Below are positions 11,951-23,004 of a stretch of DNA of 64,000 nt, piece after piece; the first letter of the stretch is position 1; the number at the start of each line of letters is the position of its first letter. Below the pieces are notes generated by a model, which searched no databases, was not told where the DNA came from, and saw only the letters and a program-made list of their open reading frames with translations. The position numbers and the translations under genes were made by a program. The stretch comes from Watersipora subatra (Eukaryota > Bryozoa > Gymnolaemata > Cheilostomatida > Watersiporidae), in NCBI RefSeq assembly GCF_963576615.1, contig NC_088711.1, positions 17,516,182-17,580,181 on the forward strand. The letters run 5' to 3'.

Positions 11951-14265
11951 TTTTTTCCTACCGTTTTAAGCATGCCTTCAGACAGATGGAAAAAAACACA
12001 ACTATTATTATAGTAAAGATTTGCAAAGATACATGCATGGCATGCCTACTTGAGGGTTTTACATTTTGTAAAGCTGCAACTATAACCGCCCTAATCGTAC
12101 TTTCGCTTGATCCGAGCACTTTTGTCGATTTTATTCTTGAAACGGCAATCAGATCATCTCAAACATAAAAAAACAATCACAAATGATAAAAAAATACTGG
12201 TTTTTTCTGATAAAATTTACCAAAATTTTGTGCAAGCTCATCTTTATGGGTGCTACTTTATGATGGCTATATCCTTTTCTACAGATGCTAGCTAGTTGAT
12301 GGCATACATATGCAGGCTTTAAACTATAAGATGAAGTCGAACTGTATTGATAGTACTCACTAGGTTTACCAGCAATAGGATTTTATTAGTATTCATTCTA
12401 GCCACAAACAAACTATCACTATTATAAATGCATGTAATTAGCAAACCAATTAAAATTAAAATATTAATAGCCGGGTAAAATATAGGACAGAGTTCATTAA
12501 TATATATTATTCATAATGCCTCATTCTAAAGCTGTCTGTACACTGGCCGATAATCATTGGTGCTGACATCTCAACTGGCCGATCATTCCAAAGAGATTCA
12601 GACTCTCAGCAAATCAAAAAACTGGCAAAAGATCTGTCAAACTTCAGTAGGAAATAAAAAGGGTCTAAACCTTAACAGATGTATTTTTGGTCAAAATAAT
12701 CACACACATTGGCAGTTACATAGCTCAGAGAGTGGTTTGATGTGAATTTGTTTCAAACCCACCAGCTAACCGAGTAATTCAGAATTAAATTAGAAAAATT
12801 GGATTTTGCTGAGCTTTCACAACACTTGGAAGATCAATTTTGAACCAGATCTGCATATCATTCTTTTAATTTTTAGAAATAATTAGCGGTAAGCCCAACA
12901 ATGCCTGAAATTTCTTTGATTTTCAATCAGATAGTTCGCGAGTGGGTGTTTAATAAGTTCTCAGGAACTGGATAGAGTTTTGAAATCAAAACTTTTTAGC
13001 AATCTGATAGAAGGCATGCAGTTATGCAGTATGAGTGTAAAGTTTAGGTAAAGTTGACCATAAATGTGGAAATGCATGCTCTTTACTCCTAATAACAGAC
13101 TCATTCACACGCGCAGTGACAAAGTAGGATTTATTCGTAGGATTTAAAGTATGTGCTCCCTCATACTTTCAGAATTAAACACAACACTTTAACTTTGTTT
13201 TACACTTTAACAAGGCCTTTAACTTTGAAAGTATGTAGGAGAATGTTAAACCACTAAATATTGGAAGATATAGAAAATTAATTATGTTTCACGCATGTAC
13301 TTGCACAAGCATAAATTAAAATCAATTTTAATTGTTCTTTTTACTACTTTATGCCATGAAGGAGTATTGAATTTACAAATATTGTGTGAGAAAATGGAGA
13401 TGTGTACAAAAAGAAAAAAATATTTGTAAGTGATAAGAAAGTTTTTGTTCTGTGGTTTGTTTCACTGCCCTAAAATGCTGAACAATGATAACATAATTTT
13501 GATCTATGGCTGTCGCAGTTGTTAGCTATTTTTCTAGTCTGCTGTACATGTACTACTTACTATTAGCACGAAAGTTCAAGTAGAGACACTCTATTGCAAT
13601 ACACCTTGAATGTGAACCATAGCCTAAAATATGACCATAAATATGACCGAGCATAATTATTCTAATCTGTGCTCCACAAACGTAATAACATCTTAAGCAG
13701 TCCCAGGCCAATGTACTATTTATATTCTGTGTACTAGCAATGCACTGACAGCAATTGCGTCCTTCACAATATGCCATACTCAGTTTCTTACGCAAATCCC
13801 TCCTAGGCTATTACTGAGTATGGGGCCCACGAGTAGAGCTAAAGATGTATTTACAGATATGTTGAGCAACAGCATATTGGCTACGTTACTAAGATTTGAT
13901 TATGATTGTATTAAATTAAAATAAACATTCAGTGTAATACATGGTCATATACATCCGGAATTGACTCAAAATACATACATTCAACTTGCAAGAGAATAGA
14001 CACAAAAATATACCAAGAAATAATTATACCAAGCCTGGTCAACTGTTTGTGAGCTCTATTTATTGATAACTAAAGATAATAGCCATCAATATTGAGTTAA
14101 ATATAACTGAAATAAAATAAGAATGTTTGTTGCAATGCATAATAACAGTGCATAAACATGCTGTTTTCAGCAAAAGATGTACATCTCTAAATTTCAGCAA
14201 TTCAAACTGATTAGTGGTTAAACTAGGGTCAACTAAGTATAAGGCAGTCATTTCTGATATTCACA
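11951..14265. other. Intergenic, no gene recognised
   Basis: Short open frames only (11986-12168, 12557-12745, 13553-13795, 14060-14251). None has splice-site context or family resemblance I can support. Confidence 0.4.
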
Positions 14266-14305
14266 ACACCTACGCATTGTGGGCACACCCACAATGCGTA
14301 GGTGT
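14266..14305. repeat. Perfect 18-bp GC-rich hairpin
   Basis: Arms ACACCTACGCATTGTGGG (14266-14283) and CCCACAATGCGTAGGTGT (14288-14305) pair perfectly across the 4-base loop CACA. Its GC content stands out from the flanking AT-rich DNA. The stem is shorter than a typical microRNA precursor. It may be the core of a mobile foldback sequence or a structured RNA element; function unknown. Confidence 0.85.
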
Positions 14306-14365
14306 CTTAGTTGATTAAGTACAGACAAAGCAGATAAGGTTATAAGTTTTAACTGTAATATATAC

Positions 14366-14368
<3 letters not shown>

Positions 14369-14461
<93 letters not shown>
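14369..14461. repeat. (AT)n microsatellite
   Basis: An almost pure AT dinucleotide run of about 90 bp, with one phase break (ATAATAT) near 14442. The minus-strand frame through it encodes a YI repeat and is an artefact. Confidence 0.95.
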
Positions 14462-14464
<3 letters not shown>

Positions 14465-16132
14465 AAAGGCGTGACTATCAATAAAACTCTTAACACCTTT
14501 TGATGCTAGAGTTGTCTACTCACATTAAGTGACACCAGCTATAATTTGGCAATAAATTGGAGCAGTTAGTATACTTAGCATGTCCTTTTACCATATTTGT
14601 CTGCTTACAACAAGGGATAGCTGCTACAAAAACTAAATTACAGCCGTTAGCTAGTCTCATTATTTGCAATCTATTTTGGCTACTGATCCATTTCTTTGAT
14701 TGAATTATGTGACTACTTCACTATCTCTTGTACTAAAGCTAAAAATTTGTCTTGGTTTAAATAAAATTTAATTTAGATAAATATTTAAATTAAATATAAA
14801 TAATTTAAATTTAGTTTAAATATAAATAATTGCTCAACAAGCTTTGAACTTTGAGCAGAAAATACTCTGGTGCTTTGAATTTTAAAATTACTGTATCTTG
14901 AACTGAAACATTGATGCTTTGGAAATATCATACCATCGACGAATCGATCGTATGTGATCTATCACAAAAATTAAGTGCAAAACAAACTACGTATGTACAT
15001 AATAAAAATAAACCACTATTCACACTCAAAAATAATAGAAGGATTTAGGCTGTGCATCGCTCGGCTGCCACTAGTGGTTATGCGCTCTAACTGGCCAGTG
15101 TTGATTGTAAACGGACCAAGATTTTTAAAGTTTATTTATTTCTATTAGACAATCTTTTTAACATGTAAAAAGTGAAATTCCTTTCTAAAAGCACCCGATC
15201 AGCTAATGCTGATAATGAAACAACACCAAACACTTGCTTATCATTTATGAAAAGGCTTCAGCCAATCTCAACCCTTAGCCAACTTGTGCTGTTCTTCATC
15301 AGCTGATGTCAATGAGCAAGTCAACAGCTTGCTCTGCTACTCCTGTGCACAGGCGCACATAGAACAAACCAATAAATACATGTATAAGAATCTACTAATG
15401 TGTATTATTAAAGCTGCATGACAAAGGATGCCAAAATACAATTAGTGCATTAATCAATTAATAATCAATGTAAAGGAAAGTTTGGCGTGCTATGTTTTGG
15501 CACCTCTTCTTTGTCGGCATCCCTTGTCTAGAGCAGGCCACTCTTTAGTGTGGACTGTGGAGCCCATGGTATTCATTTTCGTTCAGGTTCAAAACTCTTT
15601 AACCTTAAGATCATAGATATTTACCACTTTTACAAGTAAATGTACCATTGATTTGGAAAACTTCAAATGGCCTAGGTCGCTATTCAATTTTAAGCAATCT
15701 GTGCATTGTGCAAACAATATGGAGCTATTCTTATTATCAAAGGGAAGCGATGTGAGTTGATACACGTTGGTTTGTATTTTCTAGAAATAATGTAGAGCCA
15801 GTATTTATACTATTTTTTTGCCTACTAGAATTCTCAAACTCCAACCAGAAAACTGAGATGCAACTGTTGACAAAACTGCCTTACAAATTAAAGAGTAACA
15901 GTGCACACTGTGATTCTTCTCCAACTTGGCACGCTGACTGGTGGTCAACTTTTTCTGGCATGTGCAAGATGGCTGGAATGCTTCAGAAATGCTCCACGTG
16001 GTACACGCAGTAGTACGTACTGATCTGGTCCACCTCCGGCAATGGGGTTAGCCACCTGACACCTTCGAGGGCTTAGTAGCCTGAAATCTTGCAAAACCGA
16101 GCTACATTTGGTTTGGAATAATAAATAAAATG
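14462..16132. other. Intergenic, no gene recognised
   Basis: No supportable exon. The moderately GC-rich stretch at 15900-16090 has short frames but no recognisable protein. Confidence 0.4.
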
Positions 16133-16278
16133 GATATATATATGTTATATAAGTGTATAACATATATATATATATATATATGTTATATAAGTATATAACT
16201 TATATATATATATATGTTATATAAGTATATAACATATATATATATATGTTATATAAGTATATAACATATATATATATA
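16133..16278. repeat. TA-rich palindromic repeats
   Basis: Repeated units of the form TATATGTTATATAAGT(A/G)TATAAC. The same motif resumes at 17787-17925, on the other side of the pogo-like element. The transposon therefore landed in a pre-existing TA-rich array, consistent with TA target preference. Confidence 0.85.
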
Positions 16279-17786
16279 GGGGTAACGGGGGCACAGTGGA
16301 CATAGGGGCACAGTGAACACCCCTCTTTTTTCAGAGATACAATTAGTTGAGTGTTGTCACACCAATTATAGTTAATAGGAAATGATGGCAGGGGTTTACT
16401 TTTATTATTTGGTAATAGATAGCTAAAAAAGGAAAATCTCAGGTAAGCAAAATGTAATTTTTCATAGTAAAAGTAATGTATGACATGCAAGCTAAAAATG
16501 AACATATACATTACACCGTCATAGGTATGTATATCTTAATGTGAACAGAGATAGGCATAAATGTTCTCTTCTTTTTTCAATATTCAACATAAACAATGGA
16601 TGGAAGCTGTGAAAATTTCAGCTCAATTTTTCTCACATGGTATGGTTGGGGCACAGTGAACAATTTGAAGTGGGGCACAGTGAACATGGTTTACTATACC
16701 CCGCTTTATTCTCAATGCTCCTACACCAAAACAAGGGTACTAAAAAGGCAATTGTAAGCCAAAATACAAATAGGCTAACTTTGAAACGCTTTCCCCTCAG
16801 ATCTCCAGCACAATTTGTACCAATAATAATCTCAATCCACTAAGTTTAGTTGCTCAAACTTACTTTCCCTCATATTTGAGACAGGTTTTAAAAGGCATTT
16901 GTTTATATATGTTATTTTTAAATAAAAGCATCAAGATTGATAGTGCTATTGAAAAAAGAGAGAGATAGTGCATACATATAAGAAAATGGCTGACAGCCAT
17001 GATAAAAATTGAACCCTTGCTGCTGAAATTAGGACTGCCATAAAGATGGTGCTTGAGGAAGGCCTAGCAGCGCACAAGGTCGCTGAGAACCTGAAGATCT
17101 TGAGAATTATCATGACTCGTTATGTAAACAAGGCAAAATACAAAGGAATAAATAATGTTGAGTCCTTTTCAAAAAAAGCATATAGAACAAGTTTTACAGT
17201 TCATCAGGAACTGCTACTGAAAGAATACCTGCTCACAGCCTTAAGGCATCGACATGGGCTGACCTGACAGAGAGACAACTAAGAAAGTTAGCACGGTACT
17301 ATGCTAAACAAAACCATTGTATCCTCCCAGATGGGATGAGAACGAATGTGCTGGGGAAGATTGAATAAGCTGGTCACTTGAAAAGACACAAAGAGTGACA
17401 TTTACCTGAATACATTGGTTTTTCTTGTCACGCGTTTGCTTGTTGTCCAGTAAATAATAAATAGGATTTCATATAACTCACAAAGATAAATAAATCACAT
17501 TAAAATTACTTTGATTTGATAACATTATGACGGAATATAAGTGATGTCCAGCGTGCCCCATGTCATGGACCACTGTACCCCAGCCATGGGGCACAGTGGT
17601 CCAAAATTTTTATCTTATGTAATACGCAATATTTTTTACAAGGATTGGCATAGAGCCAGAAGGCTTTCAGATATGTTAGAGAACATATTTATTTTGCTTT
17701 CATATCAATTTAAACTTAGTTGATCGACTATGAGCAGGGAAATTTTGAGTAAGGTAAAAAACGGCCCACTGTGCCCCTGTTACCCC
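16279..17786. mobile_element. Pogo-like (Tc1/mariner superfamily) DNA transposon, TA target duplication
   Basis: The left end reads GGGGTAACGGGGGCACAGTG and the right end is its near-perfect inverse (CACTGTGCCCCTGTTACCCC). TA flanks each side (16277-16278, 17787-17788), giving a 1508-bp element. The motif GGGGCACAGTG(A/G)(A/T)C recurs subterminally on + at 16286, 16305, 16648, 16672 and 17588, and inverted at 17567 and 17763, suggesting several transposase-binding sites. The coding remnant (16986-17367) has a helix-turn-helix region but no DDE catalytic domain. TIR length, TA duplication and HTH coding point to the pogo family; the exact clade is not determined. Confidence 0.85.
16986..17367 (+). 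pseudogene. Pogo-type transposase N-terminal remnant (HTH)
   Basis: A decayed reading frame starts at an ATG (MADSHDKN), stops at once, and reopens. It encodes AIKMVLEEGLAAHKVAENL, like the psq/CENP-B-type helix-turn-helix of pogo transposases (an AxxxVxxGxxxxxxAAExxxV pattern). This continues to YRTSFTVHQELLLKEYLL, resembling the second HTH region. Stops and a frame change follow, then RKLARYYAKQN. No DDE catalytic residues can be found before the right TIR, so the catalytic part has been deleted. It is not functional. Confidence 0.65.
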
Positions 17787-17850
17787 TATATGTTATATAT
17801 ATATTATTATATGTTTATGTATGTATAATTATATGTATTATATATGTTAT

Positions 17851-17882
<32 letters not shown>

Positions 17883-17925
17883 TATATACTTATATAACGT
17901 ATAAATATATGTTATATAAGTATTG
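17787..17925. repeat. TA-rich repeats (right side of the split array)
   Basis: A continuation of the TATATGTTATATAAG-type array found left of the pogo-like element, with a (TA)n core at about 17850-17880. Confidence 0.8.
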
Positions 17926-18562
17926 GGGAAGAGTAGGTGTAGTGAATTGAAGCTTGTAGTAACAGAAAGTTCATAAACGGAAACATACAATAGTGGATGT
18001 AGTATGGTTCTGCAACGTAATAGAAAAATAATGTTTGTTCTAGAGGGCCTATGTTAACAAGGATAAATACAAATATTTTGGGCATAGTTTGAGCAGGATT
18101 TTGAAGCCTGTAGCACAAATGCAGAAACAAGTAAGTTTGGAATAAGGCAACATGTTCAAAGATTTTGTGATATCATTGGTGAAAGTGGTGAGCTTTTGAA
18201 CACGTAAAAAACAGGAACAATAATCATAACCTATTTTGTCTTCACGGTTGGCATAGGGTTAAATTTTTTATACCACAATCTATTGCTTAACGCTTTCTAC
18301 AATCCAATTAAATATTCTACTATATTGCTATTAATAGTTCCTTCAAGATTTAAATAATTCATTCCTGGAAATTCTATGAAATTTACTCTCTCGCAAATGT
18401 ATGATCAGTGGTATTGTTGATGTCTAATGAAGCGCATCCCTGATGCTTATTTGGTTACCAATCAATAGGAATGTGCGCATAAGACTACAGTGCCGCAGTT
18501 ACACACAGCAATTGAAGGCTGACACTACTGAGCCGCTTATTGTTTAAATATTCTCACTGGAA

Positions 18563-21500
18563 ATGGGAACAAAAACTGAGATAGATGAGGATGTTTCTCA
18601 CAGGTATGTTTGAACATGTACGTTAGGCATAAAACATATGTATACCATAATTCTTTTTAAGTTGTTAGTATCTTTTTTATTAGTTTTAAAATACAGCATA
18701 TCAAGCTAAATGCATTGCATTGTTGTAAGTTATTGATGTGATTTCTTATTCATCATCTATATGCTAGGCTTATGAAGACAGCTAATTATTATTTCAGATT
18801 TTCACTGTTCTTAGAGAAAAAAACATTCTTTTCATCTTAGTTATTGTAACCCGCAAGGAGCACAAGCTCAAGGCAGAATGAGAAGAAGAAAAAGGGTTGC
18901 TCCTTATTCCTCACCAAAGATAGTAGGGCAAGAATCTGATCACTTCTACAGGCAAGTGAAACTAACATTATGAACATAAATGTCTTTATACGCATTTGTA
19001 CAACATTGACGTATACAAAATTATACGTACAAGCGAATACTGTTAAACTTTTTGGCTATCTTGTTTTTTGTATGCCTTGCAATGTCTGGGAATGAAATGC
19101 AATACAAGTTATGACCAAGACTGTTAACCTAAAAGGTACTTTTTGTCAAACTGTTGTATAATCTCATACATATCTTCAAAGTGTACAGATTGTTTAAAAC
19201 ATATGATCCTTTATAGTGCATTTTTTACACAACGCTTTAATACCATTAAATAGAAAAATTGCATGTTTGTTCTTGTTAGAAACTGCATGAGCTGAGGATT
19301 GTATGCTTATAGCAGCCTATTGAGGCTCTTATGGAAAGCACACGCACTTATAGCAAACAAATCTTTAACATTATTAGGCATCGATTCATATATATGGGTG
19401 GCACACTGCTATCTATTAGATTATGTTATTAAACTCTTCTACCTCATCTCCTTCCGAACAGAATTATCTTTTTTTGTGATGTAAACATAGCATAGCATGG
19501 AAGTCTACATATAAAAACTTACCTATATGAACTGGCATCACCAAGAAAAAAAATATACAGATTCATATGGATCCTACGGGTTTACACGAAGTAGATACAG
19601 TAGTAAAAAATAGCTGTCACTGATAATGGGAAATACACATGGGGAAGTCTGGCTTATTACATAGAGTATGTACATATACTTGACAGAAGTGCCAGCAAAT
19701 TTATGATCCAATAAAACTAAATTTCTAGCTTGGCTGTTATTAAGCCACCTCAATTAAGTTTTCAAATACCACCTCGAGTGTATTTAGATAAACATAGTCG
19801 TGTTTGTTCAAGCTCATATCTGTTTATAGTATCATGCATCACCTGGCCATTCGAGGTATCAGGTAACACTCCATTGTCAATCGGGTTGTCGACCAGCTGG
19901 TCTTTGTTGACGCGCTGCCATGGCTGCATTCCTGAGTTATTTGCTGTTTTAGTAAAAGCTATATGGCAAATAATTGAATACAAAAAACCACAAGAAACGT
20001 TTGGTGAAGGCAGAATGTCAACAATTTTTCTTTGAAATAACAGAAAGCAATGGATAGAGACAGTGCAGGAGGCAGTACACCCTTACGGAAGAATTGACGG
20101 GATCCCACAGCCAGCACCTCCGAGCAGGCTCTCTGCACCGGTTCACATAGACATCGGTGGAACCATCTACACGTCTACTCTTCAAACCCTTACAAAGTAT
20201 GGCTATATAATGTGTATTTTAAGGCAACACCACTTGTGAATTTCCTCCATATAACCTCTATCAAATGGCATGTGATGTCATGTTGTGGGATAATTAAAAA
20301 AGCCTTGCTAACTGGTTTGCACTGACAAAACTATTTATGATGGCTTTTCAACCTAATGGCATCAGGTTTGCTGTAAAAATATTAGCAGTTGAGTATATTT
20401 TATTGTAAGTAGAGTCATGAGAATTTCAGCTAAAATCCAAAGTTACACACAGGTTCTATTCTATTGTTTGTGCAGTAACAACAGAGGTGTGTTAAGGACC
20501 AAGCATAGGTAGAATCTCACAATGCTTTTTCATTTACAATCTCTTGCTTAGACCCCAAAAAAAGCTTGATAATTACTTCATCTTCAGCTTACAATCTTGT
20601 CCTCTTGACATTAGTGAATTAATTCTTGTAAACTCGTTAATATTCAAATGTATCCAAACTTATAGTCCTACAGCAGGGCGAAAGACTTGCGACATAATAA
20701 GGTTATGAACATTAAAAATAAAGGTCTCTACAAAATGACTTTTCATCCAATTTCTTTGTCTAATCAACCTTTTATAGAAAACCTGCACTTTTACTTAATA
20801 TTCTGTGTTATAAACTCAATCACATAACAATTTTTTTATATTTCCACAAATATTAGTTTATATAATTGGATTCAACGCCAGACCTTATGAGGCTGTGTAA
20901 ATGTTTCATAGACAAATTGATGATTTATAATGGTAATAAATCATGAGTTATCAACCTGTTAAATTGATTCCCTACCTTCGACCTTTAATGACTGTCTGGG
21001 CAGCTTTCATTGTACTTTAGTTACTCAACAAAAACCAATGGTATTTTATATAGAAAACGTTTTGTACTCAGTTGTTAGTCAGCTTGAGCCAATAGCTTCA
21101 GTTTGTTAGCATACACTTGGTTAGTGATACCATGTAATATTGTTAAACAAATGACTTAGAATTATATGAATCTGTTATTCCATAATACATGAAAGCGTTT
21201 CTAATATGGATGACTGTTATATTAAATATTCAAAATTTTTTGCTATTACAATCAATAAAATATTAGGCATAGAAAAGATAAGAAAATGCATTACAGTTGA
21301 ACCTGTAATAGAAACTTTATGTAATTGTGAAAGATCATTTACACTTTTTCATATTTAAGCACTTTAATCATGACAAAAGATGGAAAATAATTAATAATGT
21401 GGTAGAAAATTACCTTGGAGTACACAATTTATTTTTTTCTTTTAAAATTGCAATCGATAAATTACAACAGCGTAGGTAGACTTGAAGTGGAAGCCGAATG

Positions 21501-23004
21501 TCTATGAGTGCAGCTTCACCTCTCAGCTAGGTTCTTCTACTCGCATTGGACGCAAAAAGTTAACGCGTACATTAAGTATTACACAGGCTATTTTAAATTA
21601 AAGGTCTGTAAGATGTCTATACACGTACTCATGCTATTAGATAGAAATGTAGACCATTTTCAAACATAAAAAAATAACTAAACTAAAATATAATTTCAAT
21701 CCAATCTTTGAGCGATTATGCAGTTTGGCTTTTAACTTTGTGCTATATTACTCTTTATGAAGGTAATTTGCTGGTGCACACAGTGTGGAACTATAAAAAA
21801 TGTAGCCATGCATTTCTTAGTTATCAAAACTTGTCAAAAATTTTGATGAGTAATATGATTGGATGTTGAAAACATTACAAAGTACATACGAACCTCTACA
21901 GATGACACTTTCTGTTCCAAGATCTGCTTCGTAAATTAGAATCATCGTATGCTGAATCACATATTCTTATAATATTTTACTGTAATATACGGCCTAAAAA
22001 CCAATAATAACAGATAACATAATTATTAATAATTTGCGTCTTTTCACTTTGAAAAGACGCAAATGGAGGTATAGGCTCAGCGTCGCACAGGTTCAGAAAG
22101 AAAAGAATGATAAAAAACATGGTGTAACTTGCTCTAATTTAGGCTAGGTGTAAGTTAAACCAACTTTTTATTGTTTCCATAGTCTTGTTTAATTTTAAAT
22201 TTTCATTTAAAAAACTTCTTCAAAAAACTTTAAGTCATAAGTGAAAAATTCTTTAGATGAAAAGTCAAATATATGTTTAAACTTTACATCGTCTGTTAAA
22301 AAACTTGTACGTAAAGGTGATCGTAAGCAGAGGTTGAGCATTGCTGTTATCAGTAAAGTGCTTGAGCATGTTTATGCTTTGAGAGTTGAATTTTAACCTG
22401 GGTACTTGATTAGAGTGATTTTAAGATTCCTCTTGCTTTAATTAATACAGTACCAAATCAACAGGTCTTTGGTTAGGTTCGGTTTCTGATTGTCTATCAA
22501 ATGCATCGTCAGTACGGCAGAGAAATGCACTATATGGCAGTGATTTGTACAAAAGGACTTGCAAAGATTTTTTATATACATTTCCTACAGCATAGATAAG
22601 TACATGTTATAAATATTTTTACCCAGAGGTCATGCAAAGTATAAAATGAATAAAACTTACACTATTGTAGATATAAGGAATCAAGGCTAGCGAAACTTTT
22701 TGCCGGGACACTACCTATAACACTGGACACGCTAAAGCAGCATTACTTTATAGATCGAGATGGGGAATCCTTCCGTCACATACTCAACTTTCTTCGACAC
22801 GATGAACTAATCCTACCTTCTAATTACAAAGAGCTAGACATTCTTTTACGTGAGGCTGTATACTATGAAATAGTTCCATTAGTTGAGAAGATAAAGAGTT
22901 GGCGACAATCGGAGCAAACGGTGCATCAGAAATCGCGCGAGCAAACGGCTTTACAAGACAAAATGCGTATCGAACAGCATACTAGTTCACCTAAGGCAAA
23001 CTAA
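18563..23004 (+). CDS. KCTD1/KCTD15-like BTB (T1) domain protein, four exons
   Basis: Proposed exons are 18563-18603, 18841-18951, 20044-20196 and 22671-23004; each intron falls in phase 2 and the model gives 212 codons plus TAA. Exon 2 encodes a basic stretch (RMRRRKRV). Exon 3 gives GIPQPAPP, then VHIDIGG, the start of a T1/BTB fold. Exon 4 continues with [12 protein letters not shown] and FRHILNFLR, the signature of the KCTD1/15 group. These proteins form BTB oligomers and, in vertebrates, repress AP-2 transcription factors. The long second domain of vertebrate KCTD1/15 is missing: the frame stops about 30 codons after the BTB (SSPKAN). Exon 2's best donor is AG/GCAAGT, a GC-AG intron; a GT alternative (CAA/GTGAAA joined to an acceptor before GAGGCAGTA) also keeps frame. 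Exons 3-4 are secure, exon 1 is tentative. Confidence 0.85.
22032..22064. repeat. Perfect 15-bp hairpin in KCTD-like intron 3
   Basis: Arms ATTTGCGTCTTTTCA (22032-22046) and TGAAAAGACGCAAAT (22050-22064) pair perfectly with a 3-base loop CTT. It lies inside the 2.5-kb intron that splits the BTB domain. Confidence 0.8.

Noticed and set aside
14248-14496. 82-aa frame with an isoleucine/tyrosine run
   Set aside because: Translation of an (AT)n microsatellite.
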